Below are positions 1 to 10,424 of a stretch of 20,449 nt of DNA, piece after piece. The stretch is from NCBI RefSeq assembly GCF_001186125.1, contig NW_014040493.1, positions 139,266-159,714 on the forward strand. The letters are read 5' to 3'. Within the stretch, counting starts at the first letter, position 1; each line of letters begins with the position of its first letter. Source of the stretch: Sphaeroforma arctica JP610. Lineage: Eukaryota > Opisthokonta > Ichthyosporea > Ichthyophonida. The notes under the pieces are model-generated. The model saw only the letters and a list, made by a program, of their open reading frames with translations, ran no database searches and was not told where the DNA came from. The position numbers and the translations under genes were made by a program.

Positions 1-60
1 TATATATATATATACACATATATATACATATACATATACATACACATCTGTATATAAACA
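1..60. repeat. TA/TACA microsatellite
   Basis: Alternating tatata/tacata sequence at the left edge, just past exon 10 of MYB on its transcript, so inside the next MYB intron. Simple-sequence DNA; no function is evident. Confidence 0.8.
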
Positions 61-77
61 GTGAAGCAAAGTCCTAC

Positions 78-3000
78 CTGTTTGATACGTCGTGCGGGTG
101 GCTTTTCCGTCTGCATATTTGGGCTGGGCTCTGATCTGACACAGGGCGATGGCGACACAAATGTGTGGGCTGCAGTGGATCGTGTGGTCAGCTCTGACGT
201 CGGCCGCTTTGGCATAGGTTTCGATGGCGTCTGTATGAATGCAGTATAACGTTTTAGGGTTTAAGGAAAACATAAAGTGAGTGGTCAAGTAAATAAGTGT
301 TTTGGAAAGACCATACTCATTCAACCGAGAAGATAATAGTAAGGTTATACAATTTTGAAGACTTATTCGGCTGTGCCACCGGAGATTAATGAGAGAACGC
401 TTTGGCTGTAAGAAGCAGAGGATAGGGAAAATATAGTGATTTGAATTTAGGCTGCCAAGAAGTGCACAAGTAATAAAGAGGATATATGGCACCTTCGTCA
501 GATAAAATTAGGCCTAATTCGGTACAAGCGCAAGGTGGCACCAGCATGGGATGATATATCTCCAAGCTTGAGACACATCTCACATGTAGATACATCAGCA
601 CATGTAGATACATCAGCACATGTAGATACATCAGCACATGTAGCTACATCAGCACATGTAGATACATCAGCACATGTAGATACATCAGCACTGAGATGTA
701 TCTCAAGCTGATATATACTACAAGCTAGTACCCACCGGTCCAGCTTGAGATGCATGTGCATGTGGTATATATGCACATGTGTATGTGCTATATATGCACA
801 TGTCCCTATAATCATCACGCGACATACCAAGAAGTGCGATGGTGACGAGGGCAGCGTGGCTTGCTGTGGGCGTGCTCTGAAGGGTGTGCAGTGTTCGCCG
901 TGAGTGGATGTGTGGGCCATGGGGCTGTCCTCTGGCCATGGGGTGGTGGTGGTGTGTGCATGCGCCATCTTCTGCACCTGTCGCTGTGTTGTGTTGGGCC
1001 GTGACGTGGCGTGTGCTGATACCTGCGGCTGGGTTGTTCCGTGTGACCCCATGAGCGTTAAAGGCTGCTTGTGCGTGGGCGATGACTTGCACTTGCTTGC
1101 GGGTGACACCGTCCTGGGTGGCCCATGGGCCGTGTTGGTGCACACTGATAGCGGTGGTGGCTTGGGCGAGTTTCTGCCCATAGTTGGCTGTGCATTGGCC
1201 GGTTTCTTGCAGGACAAAGGCCCCCCCTTGGCGGGGGGTGCCATGGGTGCGCGCATATGGTGTGGGCGGTTGACAGCCGCAGGACAGTTCTCCTTGTTGT
1301 CCTTGTTGGTCGCGTGCATGGGCGCCTCACTCCCCCACGCCGTGTCGTGCGTGTGACGCGCTGAGGTGAACGTGGTGGCGTGTCGACTGTCGTCGCTGGT
1401 GGGGTTTGAGTAGAAGGTGCTTGCGCTGAAGGCTGACGTGTTGAGGCTGGGTGGGTCGTCAGCCGCTGCCTGTGGCTGCTGGGCGTGGTGTGCTTCTACC
1501 CGCATGCCCCACTCCCCGCCATGTGCCCGCAGGTCTTCGCTGAGCTGCAGCTGTGAGTGTATACTGTCAAAGCTCTCCTGCGACTGGAGGAGGGCGTTGG
1601 TGCTCTCCGCCGCCGACAGCTTGAAGTGCTCTGCAGCCTCCTGGCTCACTTTCTTTGTGGCTGTTTGTGCGTTGAAGCTCCTATGTTCGTTTGTGTACAT
1701 CTCGGCATTGTCTGCGTCCAGCAACAGACTGGGCGATTGTTCGCTTTCGCTCAGTAGCAAACTGGCCGAGCTCTCAGCTAACACTAAGCCGGGAGCGCTG
1801 TCACCCAGCATAAGGTGGGGTGGCTGGGCCTCAGTGGCCGTGGTCTGCAGTGGCTGGTACTGTAGGTGTGTGGTGTCGCCTGTTTGTCCGTAGGCCTCGT
1901 CGGGGTGTGCTTGTCCCGTGTGTTCGTGTTCTCCCAGCAGGGTGCTGCGGTGGCTGTGGTGGCTGGCGCGCGTGTGTGGGTCGGCGTGGTCGGTGGTGTG
2001 GAGTGCTGCCAGTGAGTCGTTGAGGCTGGTGGTAGTGGATGGCTGCTGCAGTGGTGACGCCTGGTGGTCGTGGCTGTAGTCGTCCATGTGCATTGTGCCA
2101 AAGTCGTGGGCGTCCATCAGCCCATGCGCCAGTACTGGCGAGTGTGTGAGCTGTTCATTGGGCTCGGCTGTGGTGGGTTCTACAGGGGCAGTGAGTGAGG
2201 GGATGGAGTCCAGGTCTGTGATGGTGTACGCGTACGTTTGACTGTCACTGCTTTTCAGACTCTGCTGTTGTGGTGATGGTGCCTCGGTCTTTGGCGGTGC
2301 GTTTGGCTTCACCTGTGGAGTGGTGCAATGTGAATATCTGAGTGTCTGCACCGACAACCCGTAAGCTGCTCAAATAAACGCTGCAGCCTCTAAGTGCAAA
2401 CTATACGGACTTAACGTATATGGACAAAGCGACCTCTACAAACTCGTACGCATATAATTACAACAAAATTTGTTTGTTAGGCTATACGCCCGTGCAACGT
2501 GCCAAGAGGAGTGCCCGCGTGTGTGCCTAGTATATCATCGCTTCCCTAAACTCTAAACCCTAGTAGATCATCGCTTCTGCGCATATCCAACCCAATCAGT
2601 CTGTTGTGTGCCACACTCGGCAGCCAAGCGCCTGATACACGACCACTGAAATGCACTAAAGATCGGTTAACCACGGGGCCAAGCAGTTCCCAAACTCCCA
2701 ATTGTACAGGAGCACCACCAGTGAGTGCACAGACACTTGGGGACACATCAGCTGGATAGTGTTTGGAACATATCTCGTGGATAGTGAGTGTGTGTACAAA
2801 CAGCGCGTGCGCAGGTATCAGAAAACACAACAAAAGCAGCGCGTGCACACACACACTTGCACCTACCCGGTCCACGCTGAGCGGCTGGCTGTCCAGAAAG
2901 TAGGCGGGCGTGGGTAGGTCATGAACCGACAAGCTGGAGGCCGTACCACCGAGCAACGGAATACTGGATGAAGGGGCGATGCCACTCTGAGACAGGGGCT

Positions 3001-6000
3001 TGCACAGCATGTTGAGATCGGCGTTGAGGCCATTTTGCGACTCCTCTGCGTACTGGTCCAGCAGCGTGGTGGTGAAAAACGGCGCCGAGAAATCGCCCAA
3101 GGCCTGTGGTGGAAGGAGAAAACAGGGTTAGCGCAGCGCCAGGAAGGTTCAGGGTGGTCAGGACAACGATGGCCCTAAACCTAAACCTAAACCTAGACCT
3201 AGACCTACCTAAACCTAAACCCACGGAGGGTATATCTAACGTCATAACGATAGGGGTATGTCGGCCTACATGAGTTGTATGCATTCGAAGCCACGTAGCT
3301 CACTTAATGCCAGCACGCATATAGTGAGTGTTGTCTCAACCACTCTACAGCACGGGCGAACTAAGTCCAGCATGCAACGTACCTTAGTAGGGCACTCGTG
3401 CGTGCTGGTGGTGAAGCCAGGCATGTCCTTCCACGACGGACTGATGGGTGCGCCAGAGGTCATCAAGTGCTTGTTGGGTGTGGACGGGGGCCGTAGGGTG
3501 TGGGGTGGGTCGGCATTGGCGTGGCTGTGCATGAGCAATCGCTTGGAGTTCTCGGCATCCAGTGCATCGGCCACACTGGTATCTGATATTGCAGCGTTAC
3601 GATAGGTTGCACGTAGGTCAGTCAGTATAAGCGATGGGTAGACACACACACCCGATGATATGAAGACGTCAACCAGAGCAAGCAACATGGACATCTCCAT
3701 CAGCTATTAAACCGACATTCGCCTTCCGATTTACGGACGAAAAATAAATAAATAGTAGAGGTAATGCGAGGTCAGCTTTAAAGTACGCCCCAATCACCAT
3801 TGACATTTGCGCAATGGCGGTGTATTAATGCTTCATCAGCCAACAAATACACTACACGTACTGTATGTCTGACAATCACACGTAAACACAACCAACCAGA
3901 AGTGTGTACACTACACGTACTGTATGTTCTGACAATCACACGCAAACACAACCATCCCGAAGGGTGTGCATGTCTTTGTCGGAGCCACCATGTATTCAAC
4001 AGTCCGCGAAACAAATAGGCCCGCAGTACAATGCGGCGCATCTGACACGCACCTGCGAGTTCTAAGTCCAGATCCCAGTCATGATGGCCGACGGCGTGTT
4101 GTGGCTCAGGGTTTTTGTCGTGGAGGTCCAGGGGGTTGACAAAAAACGAGCTCAAACGGGGCATGAAGCCCGACAGGTCAGCATCCTCATGTTCATCCTA
4201 CACGGTAGATGTTGGGAGACGGGTGAGATTTACATGGTGAAAAATAGGTGTAATTTACATGGTGATAAATAGGTGTAATTTACATGGTGATAGATAGGTG
4301 TAATATACATGGTGATAGATAGGTGAGTATTAACATGGTGATTAGACAGGTGTAATTTACATGGTGATTAGACAGGTGAGATTGTATGTTAGCAGACAGT
4401 ATAATCGTCCTCGACTTTGTACACAGGTACACCATCGGATTGCACACAGATATATTGCACTGTGCCTGGTCGTGTGGCACACAATTGCACATAGACCGCA
4501 GGTAGCTGCACCGTCTTCTCCCACCCCACACCCACCTCAGAAGCATGCTCGTCCACGCCACGACCGCCTCGCATCCTCTTAGACACACGGTGGGGCATGC
4601 AGTGGGCGCCATGGACACCGCTATTGTGCACCTGAGGCGTACACACCACATCACCGGTGGTCCCATAGTCCAGAGCAGAGTCGAATAGAGATACGGCCTT
4701 TCCGTTGGCCCCAAAGGGGTCGTTTACGTTGACCTCGTCCTTCGGATACTTTGGCAACGGAGAGCTCTGCGCTCGATTTGCGGGGGGGAGAAAGACATGG
4801 TGTGAGTTTGCGCAGTCGCGGAACTGTTGTTTCAACAAGAACAAAAAAAAATATACCGAAGACATACACGTGCACATCCACGTGGACGGCTAAGGTTGCT
4901 ATAGACTGATACACAGCGGCGCATGTGGGCCATTGCTCTGGTGGGTCTACCTGTGTGAATGGGATGCCCGTCTTGCGCTTCTTGGACTTCTTGGTGTAGG
5001 TAATGCCTCCGTTGAAGTACGCTGTTCCGCTCTCCTTCTTGAGGTCCAGTCCGTCCATCTCGGCCGGCGGCGAGGCGGAGGACGTGGGACTGGCGTTGAC
5101 CACTTTGACGCCGTTCTTGCGGTTCAGCACACCGTGTAGTTGGCGATCGATCTCCAGCATGGGCCCACGCGTTGTGCGGTCGCTGACGCCCAGCGCCGAC
5201 TTGACAGACACTTTGGTCTTCTCTGGGGTGGGTCTGTCTGGCATGTTCTCCTGAGGGAAGGTATAAGGCACCAGCATAAGTACTATGTGTGGTGCTGCGT
5301 AGGGTTGTAGCTATGTGTGATACTTTAAAGCTTATGGGGGCAGAAGGAGTGTTTGTAGCTACGTGCCATAACTAGCCGGTTGTATGGTCGGAACTCAGGT
5401 TTATGGACAGATGAACGACAGGCACATATAAGAAAAGGCGATGATCATGCAGGTCTCAGGCAAGCAATTGGCGTTAGCATCAATGCAGTACTCCGATGAG
5501 AATACCGCTGGTTTAATAGACCGCATATGGACTTGCGCACGTCATGTCACATTCTCGGCACAACCACTGCACCTGCACCACCACATACGAAAACGAACGA
5601 GGTAATTGCTGCGAAGATATAAGTGAATTGTATGTGGCAAGCAATTGTTTTGGTAAAAATAGGAAGTGATTGAAATAGAAAGTGTATGAAATAGACAGTG
5701 ATTTCTTTTTTGGAAAGTACCTTGCATATAGAATGAGATTGAAATCAGGAAGTGATCTGCTTATTCAGCAAGGAATTTACGAACAAAAAGTGATTGGAAT
5801 TGGAGAGTGGTTTGTGCCTGGTGAGGTTTTAGGGTTTTGTTTTAAATTACCTGGTCCTCTCGTTTGGAGTCGCCCGCGGAGTGTTTGCGACGGCCAGGGC
5901 GTCCGCTCTCTATGCCGAGCACCTTCTTCTTGATGGTGGAGTTCCAGTAGTTCTTGATTGCATTATCGGTACGTCCCGGAATAAGCGCTGAGATCTGCGA

Positions 6001-7566
6001 CCACTTGTTGCCCAGTCTGGCCTGGGCTTCGATGATGGTGCCCTCCTCTTCGCTCGTCCAAGGGCCTTTTCGGACCTCAGGATTCAGATGATTATGCCAT
6101 CTCTCGCGACACTGGGAAGGACAATGTAATCCTTATTTAGTCAATGAGAGAATATAGGCAGGGCTGTAATAGTACTGAAGAAGCAGGTATATGTGATGAG
6201 CGGTTGGCTGAATTGCTTGGTGAGCCCAGCACCTGTAATATCACACCCGACTGCCATTAAACTAACCTTTCAGCGGATCACGACCTAGTACAGCGATGGT
6301 TGCAAAACATATCACTCTGACAAAGAACCAGAATTCCGAACATAGGATATACATAGCAATTTGATCATTGCAGGAGGCGTTGCAAATACGTTAATATATA
6401 TATATATATATATACATATATATAATTAAATATTTATTTATATACATATATTCATATATACATATAGTTATATATATATATATATATATATATATAACTA
6501 TAAAACATACACACATATACACACGCATATATATTTATATATATACTGACGCGTGAACATCACACCTGCTTGCCGACCCGCCCTGGTAGGAAGCCCGATA
6601 TAAGCGACCAGTCTTTTGTCCCGTTTTCTTTAATCAGCTCGATAACCTTGGCATCCTCTTCGGGTGTCCAGGCCCCCTTGACAATGTCTGGCGACAACAC
6701 CTTAAGCCACCTCTGCGCAATCTGTCCTTCGGATCTGTGCGTGAGGTATTGTGTGGCCATGTCGAATTTCTCGCCGTACCGGTCAACCACTTCCCGAAGG
6801 ATCTTATCCTGTGGATGGCACATGGAATGGTTTGTTAGTACTTGGCATACATAGGCCTTTTAATTTCGTACATTGTGGCATGCATGGCACTCGTTGTGTT
6901 TCATACCCAGAGGACGTGGGGTGAATGGTTCGTCTCGGAAATACGACACGACTTACGGGAAACTGCCTTGAAGCTTGAATGATCTTATAGCATCTCTGGA
7001 TGTTGATGCCATTGAGCAGTAAAACGAGACTATTGTAAAAGATAACCCGAAGGGGGCACGTTTCAGTACTACCATGCAAGTGTTAGGCGTCGCCATCAGG
7101 CCGACCCCCCAAAACTCGGCCATAGGAACCGAGACACATAACATGCACGTCAAAGTACGGCTTGTGATAGCGATAATGTGAATGATCATAATCGGAAGTA
7201 TTTGCCTGTGTACAGCCATACGCAATAGGCTAGTAGTCCGTTCGTTTAAAAGTATAAGACGAAGGCATCAGGCATAGAGATATGGTGTACTTTCGTCTGT
7301 TTGGTATGGTGCAGAAGAAGTGACAAAGAACAAGTAGAGCTCACAGGACGTTATGATACACTACAAACACTCACAACGACACCACAATACACAGCAAGCC
7401 CAGTCGGAACCCACACGTCTGCCCATCGCACACCCTCACTTGCCTCCTCCTTAGTCCATTGTTTGAGGCGCTTCGTACTCTTCTTTTTGACCTGTTTCTT
7501 GGTCTTCTCCACAGACTCAGCGACGGATATGGCAGTAGACACACTTGTAGTGTCAAACTCTGCCAT
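78..7566 (-). CDS. MYB: Three-repeat (R1R2R3) MYB transcription factor, 3' end outside window
   Basis: Nuclear DNA-binding factor of the animal A/B/c-MYB and 3R-MYB family, which in known members controls cell-cycle genes. Exons read on the minus strand: 7566-7444, 6808-6566, 6111-5851, 5250-4951, 4766-4536, 4197-4053, 3582-3383, 3103-2867, 2345-828, 230-78; 1137 codons with no stop, continuing past the left edge. Junctions agree in phase: eight introns are phase 0 and intron 6 is phase 1. The start ATG at 7566 has an in-frame TGA 30 nt upstream. R1 spans about residues 33-81, R2 84-133, R3 136-185. A basic cluster KKSKKRK lies near 296-302. Exon 6 is acidic ([10 protein letters not shown]). 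Exon 9 (506 codons) is Ser/Thr/His/Gln-rich and unalignable by eye. The protein is much longer than vertebrate MYBs (about 640-750 aa). Exon 9 could instead start near 2312 at a second in-phase AG. Exon 10 is less certain than exons 1-8. Confidence 0.92.
498..827 (-). other. Possible intron-retention C-terminus of MYB
   Basis: The reading frame of exon 9 stays open past its donor (TTG/GTATGT at 827) for about 110 more codons, through the 18-bp tandem array, to a stop at 498-500. The array length is a multiple of three, so it is read as repeated ADVSTC hexapeptides. If the intron were retained, MYB would end here and not continue into exon 10. I favour splicing, because exon 10 (230-78) is open, phase 0 at both ends, Pro/Ser-rich like the rest of the tail, and bounded by AG and GTAGGA. 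Which form is made cannot be seen from DNA. Confidence 0.3.
553..717. repeat. 18-bp minisatellite flanked by inverted arms
   Basis: Six tandem copies of cacatgtagatacatcag occupy 581-688; copy four has one substitution (tagctacat). The array is bracketed by imperfect inverted arms: 553-582 (gatatatctccaagcttgag...) and 691-717 (ctgagatgtatctcaagctg...). A third copy of the arm core, cagcttgagatgcatgtg, lies near 740-757. The block can fold into a long stem with the minisatellite as its loop. It lies in intron 9 of MYB. It looks like a small fold-back element, but no target-site duplication was confirmed. Confidence 0.75.
3173..3222. repeat. Interstitial telomere-like repeat (CCTAAA/CCTAGA)
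   Basis: About eight degenerate units of cctaaa/cctaga in tandem inside MYB intron 7, about 70 nt upstream of the exon 8 acceptor. It resembles CCCTAAA-type telomeric sequence but is short, degenerate and internal, so it is not a chromosome end. In the transcript it reads as ggtttag units. Confidence 0.75.
3848..3965. repeat. 60-bp tandem duplication
   Basis: Two adjacent copies of a unit starting tacactacacgtactgtatg and ending cacaaccanccngaag, about 60 bp apart with a few substitutions and a one-base indel. It lies inside MYB intron 6 (3583-4052). Confidence 0.8.
4232..4385. repeat. 25-bp minisatellite, six copies
   Basis: Tandem units acatggtgataaataggtg followed by taattt, with drift toward tagataggtg and tagacaggtg in later copies. 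The array fills nearly half of MYB intron 5 (4198-4535), ending close to the exon 6 acceptor at 4198. Confidence 0.85.
6391..6545. repeat. TA-rich microsatellite
   Basis: Long alternating tatata runs with tataca and tattta interruptions, starting about 20 nt past the exon 2 donor on the transcript, within MYB intron 2 (6112-6565). Confidence 0.85.
6809..7443 (-). other. MYB: GC-AG intron 1 of MYB
   Basis: The donor reads GAG/GCAAGT on the coding strand instead of GT; the acceptor is ccatccacag. Joining exon 1 (ends WTKEE) to exon 2 (starts DKILREVV) restores a normal R1 helix, so the GC donor is required. A nearby GT would insert residues into the helix. AG/GCAAGT is the known strong-consensus form of the GC donor class. 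All other MYB introns here begin with GT. Confidence 0.85.
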
Positions 7567-8600
7567 CGTCTCGATTGTTGTTAGTGTGAGTGTTCACAAG
7601 TTATGTATTGGGTACTCTTAGGTAACGTCTCGTTTAGTGGCTGGTATGCTGATGCTATGATTGTATTCAGGGGCTCTACAATTATAAGCCACTGTAGCTT
7701 AGGGCGGAAGCCACTGACGCAATTCCGTAGCTGACTAGCAAGTCAACACGTCGCTCGCCGAATTCCGCGCAGCACACATACACTAGTGACACAGATTGAG
7801 CACACAGATTGAGCACACAGAATGCGCGTCTCGACTATGAGCGTGTCTGGTACATAGCAAGCACAAGGAAGATGAGGACAAGATATTGGTAACACGCAAG
7901 GTAAAGTGCTTGTACACGCCCTATTGCACAGTGCGGAGCCTCGCGTATTTTCGTTCCTGCCGAGACCACCAAGTATTTACTTAGTAAACAAACACAACGA
8001 AAGTAGCCTTCACCCGTACAAATCCTATCCAAATCCGCGCAACAACTTCCCTATACCACTCTCTAAAACTTTTTACAAAGTCCACAGGCACTGTATAAAT
8101 AAAATAGCAAATACAGTGAACAGTCTGTAGTCTGTAGTCCCTACCCACCTGTGGTTCAGGACTTCGGGCGTCTGAGGGGGAGGGTGTGAGGGCCAATGGG
8201 CTTGGGGTGTGTTTGTTGTTTGGGCTGCAAATAAATATCCCAGCGACCTAATAAGTGGCTATGACGGGGGGAAGTTCCGATGGGTATGCCTTGGTTTAGC
8301 CCGTGAACCGCCACTTATACAAATATTCCGAAGAACGTTTTGTATTGGTGGAGCCATATATATGTATCCTATTGGTTGGTATATGTGTAAGCGCGGGTCG
8401 GTTTACGTACTGTAGAAATCTGCAAACAAGTTCTGAAAACGTAAATATTAACCTGAAACCGTATGCCCCCCCCCTTTTGTCCCGCAATTCGACTACACAC
8501 CAATCAACTGAGGGCCTCTAATCAGCCTTTTTTGCGCCCAAATTTTTATTTGATTTCTATTGGTGGGCCGTGTTTTGGGCATCAATAACAACTTTTATGA
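7567..8600 (-). promoter_or_regulatory. Presumed upstream/promoter region of MYB with CCAAT boxes
   Basis: This is the sequence upstream of the MYB start codon. ATTGG occurs at 8344-8348, 8371-8375 and 8559-8563 on the plus strand (CCAAT on the MYB strand), and CCAATCA starts at 8500 on the plus strand. A TTTTGCGCC stretch resembling an E2F half-site is near 8530-8539, and TGGGCC is at 8564-8569. CCAAT boxes bound by NF-Y and E2F-type sites are typical of animal cell-cycle promoters, so the cluster fits a MYB gene. The transcription start is not visible; it lies up to 1 kb from the ATG, so a 5' untranslated exon may intervene. Confidence 0.35.
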
Positions 8601-10208
8601 AGCGATAAGGATCGCCAATTCCGAATTCTCCATTTCGCCATTCCCTGACCCTCTCTACCAGTCACTCTAGAGTCTGTAGTCTGTACTATGCAAGTATTTT
8701 GTCCGTTTATAGCTTCATACTCGGTGATGGGTTTGCTGTGGCTTCGATTTTTGGCCATGTACTCTCTATTTTATCAATAAATTACTTCTTAGGGGTGAAA
8801 AATAAATAGAATGTTATGCACTGGTATGGCGCATTTGTGGGCGGCAGCATATCGGTTGCGAGTTGCGACTTGTGAGTCGTGAGTTGGGACACAAACATTG
8901 CCAGATTGCAACCAAAGTTCTGCGTTGACTATGTGGTAGATCAGGCCATGGAACTCATATTAATACACAGCATATGTAATGTTAACTCCTTTTGTAAAAC
9001 CTTAGAACTTGCTTCCTTCAGTAGCTGAGCTTGATATATTACACTGAAAGCACCGATTCAAGAGATGTTTCGAGAAGCGCTAGTTGTTACGCTTAAGAAC
9101 GTTAAGGGGCTTTAAAGTTTGAAGCGTCACCGTCAAACCATCTGTGCCGATTCTGTCGTCGAAGTGTTTTGAGCAGTCAGACAGAAAATATTAACAATAA
9201 ATATTCGGAGATGCATCAGAACTGATGTATACTTGTTACATTCACTCGTGTGCTTCGAACTTTGGCTATCAGCTTCCTGTCGAAATGGGTTTAGATGCTG
9301 TTATGTTTGTCCACCGATCTATTTGCATAGTTTATTCACCTGTAAACGTACATGACTTCGCTGCTTGTTTGGTAGATATTGCCTCTATTTTACGCTCCGG
9401 ACTAGCACTCACATAGACACATGTGAAAAAGTATCCGCCATTGTCTTTCTTACATACACAAGGCATCTTTCGATTTCTACTTCAAGAATCGTGCTGAAGT
9501 AAATATCTGAACAAACTTTATGTTACAGTATGAAACCGCCCAAGAAGGCAAGTATGAAACCTGCTCAAGATCAGGATTTCATGGCGAGCTTGGGTCAGGA
9601 GCACTCAACAAACATCACGAGGAACCGCACTGCGACCCCTGCGTGATATCACACTCAAGCCGGAGCCAAAGTCTCGAGTGAATATTAATCAAAGCTCAGC
9701 AATGTACATACTCTATACACTCGGTTGATTTGAGTTGAGTTAAGTTCAGTTGGGCGTCCCGATCTGTGAGTGTCACATTATTAACTTATCGAATAGCCAG
9801 GGCAGGTGAGTCGCAATCGAGGGCGGTTCAGTGCAGAGATGCGCCCTGCTGGTTCTGAGGTGATGGGGTGCGACTACTATGCGACTTCTCTGAAGTGTTA
9901 ATATACTTTGACTGCAGTGGATCGAGTGAGTCAGCATTGCTACCGGTGTGTGCGGGAACAGTCATACATTTGGCTATCGAGAATACGCCATCGCATACCA
10001 TCACTGGCGTACAGAAGGCATAAAGCATCTCTAAGGATGTTGGCACACAATTCTCTCTGGTCTCATACTAAACTATGGTTCCTCAGGAGGAAGGTACTTC
10101 TGAGGCTAGGTATAGTGTTGGTCCGCGATTCGTTGCCAGTTCTCGACTGACGTGGCATCGGATAGCAATATCTACTGATTGCTGCTGAATTTCTTGAGCA
10201 AGCGACCT
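8601..10208. other. Intergenic stretch, no gene recognised
   Basis: Between the presumed MYB promoter and the TFIIIC90-like gene. Open frames here are short (80 codons or fewer), on both strands, and show no family motif. A 38-codon plus-strand frame starts at ATG 9530 (MKPPKKASMKPAQDQ...) and cannot be supported as a gene. A plus-strand TTTATT at about 9338 would be AATAAA on the minus strand, but it is over 1 kb past the stop of the upstream gene. No tRNA, rRNA or snoRNA signature was seen. Confidence 0.5.
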
Positions 10209-10233
10209 TTAATATATATATATATATATATAT
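10209..10233. repeat. AT dinucleotide microsatellite
   Basis: About 12 AT units about 190 nt downstream of the stop of the TFIIIC90-like gene, probably in its 3' flank. Confidence 0.85.
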
Positions 10234-10424
10234 TCGCACTTACATAATAGCATATAGCATCATGCCGGGACATTCCGTATAGGACGATTTTCTGATCATT
10301 CTCTGAGTGGGCCCACTGTTGTGCGTCACACCACATATGCTACACATACTTCGATACATATGTACTTTCTCGGCAGAATACAAACGCTCAAAATATCGTA
10401 TACTGTCGCTAAGTTGGCACTGCC

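Larger units (their letters stand above)
5851..7566 (-). other. MYB: Exons 1-3: MYB DNA-binding domain
   Basis: The three repeats are split over exons 7566-7444, 6808-6566 and 6111-5851. The helix-anchoring aromatics have canonical spacing: R1 W37, F56, W75; R2 W88, W108, W127; R3 W140, W159, W178. F56 replaces the usual second tryptophan of R1. R2 ends in the near-invariant [16 protein letters not shown], including the redox-sensitive Cys (C123), and R3 holds the recognition-helix sequence [15 protein letters not shown]. Intron 1 falls inside the first helix of R1 (after WTKEE) and intron 2 falls in the R2 recognition helix (GKQ/CRERW). Because R1 is retained, this is a 3R-MYB and not a plant-style R2R3 protein. 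The junctions are fixed by the continuity of the family motif across both introns. Confidence 0.95.

Noticed and set aside
904-1893. Plus-strand and minus-strand open frames overlapping MYB exon 9
   Set aside because: They arise from the low-complexity composition of exon 9, which has a 506-codon frame continuous with the rest of MYB.
3173-3222. Chromosome-end telomere
   Set aside because: Too short and degenerate, and bounded on both sides by MYB exons.
9530-9646. Short plus-strand frame starting MKPPKKASMKPAQDQ
   Set aside because: Only 38 codons, with no domain, partner exon or promoter signal; a GC-donor-like GCAAGT within it is not enough.
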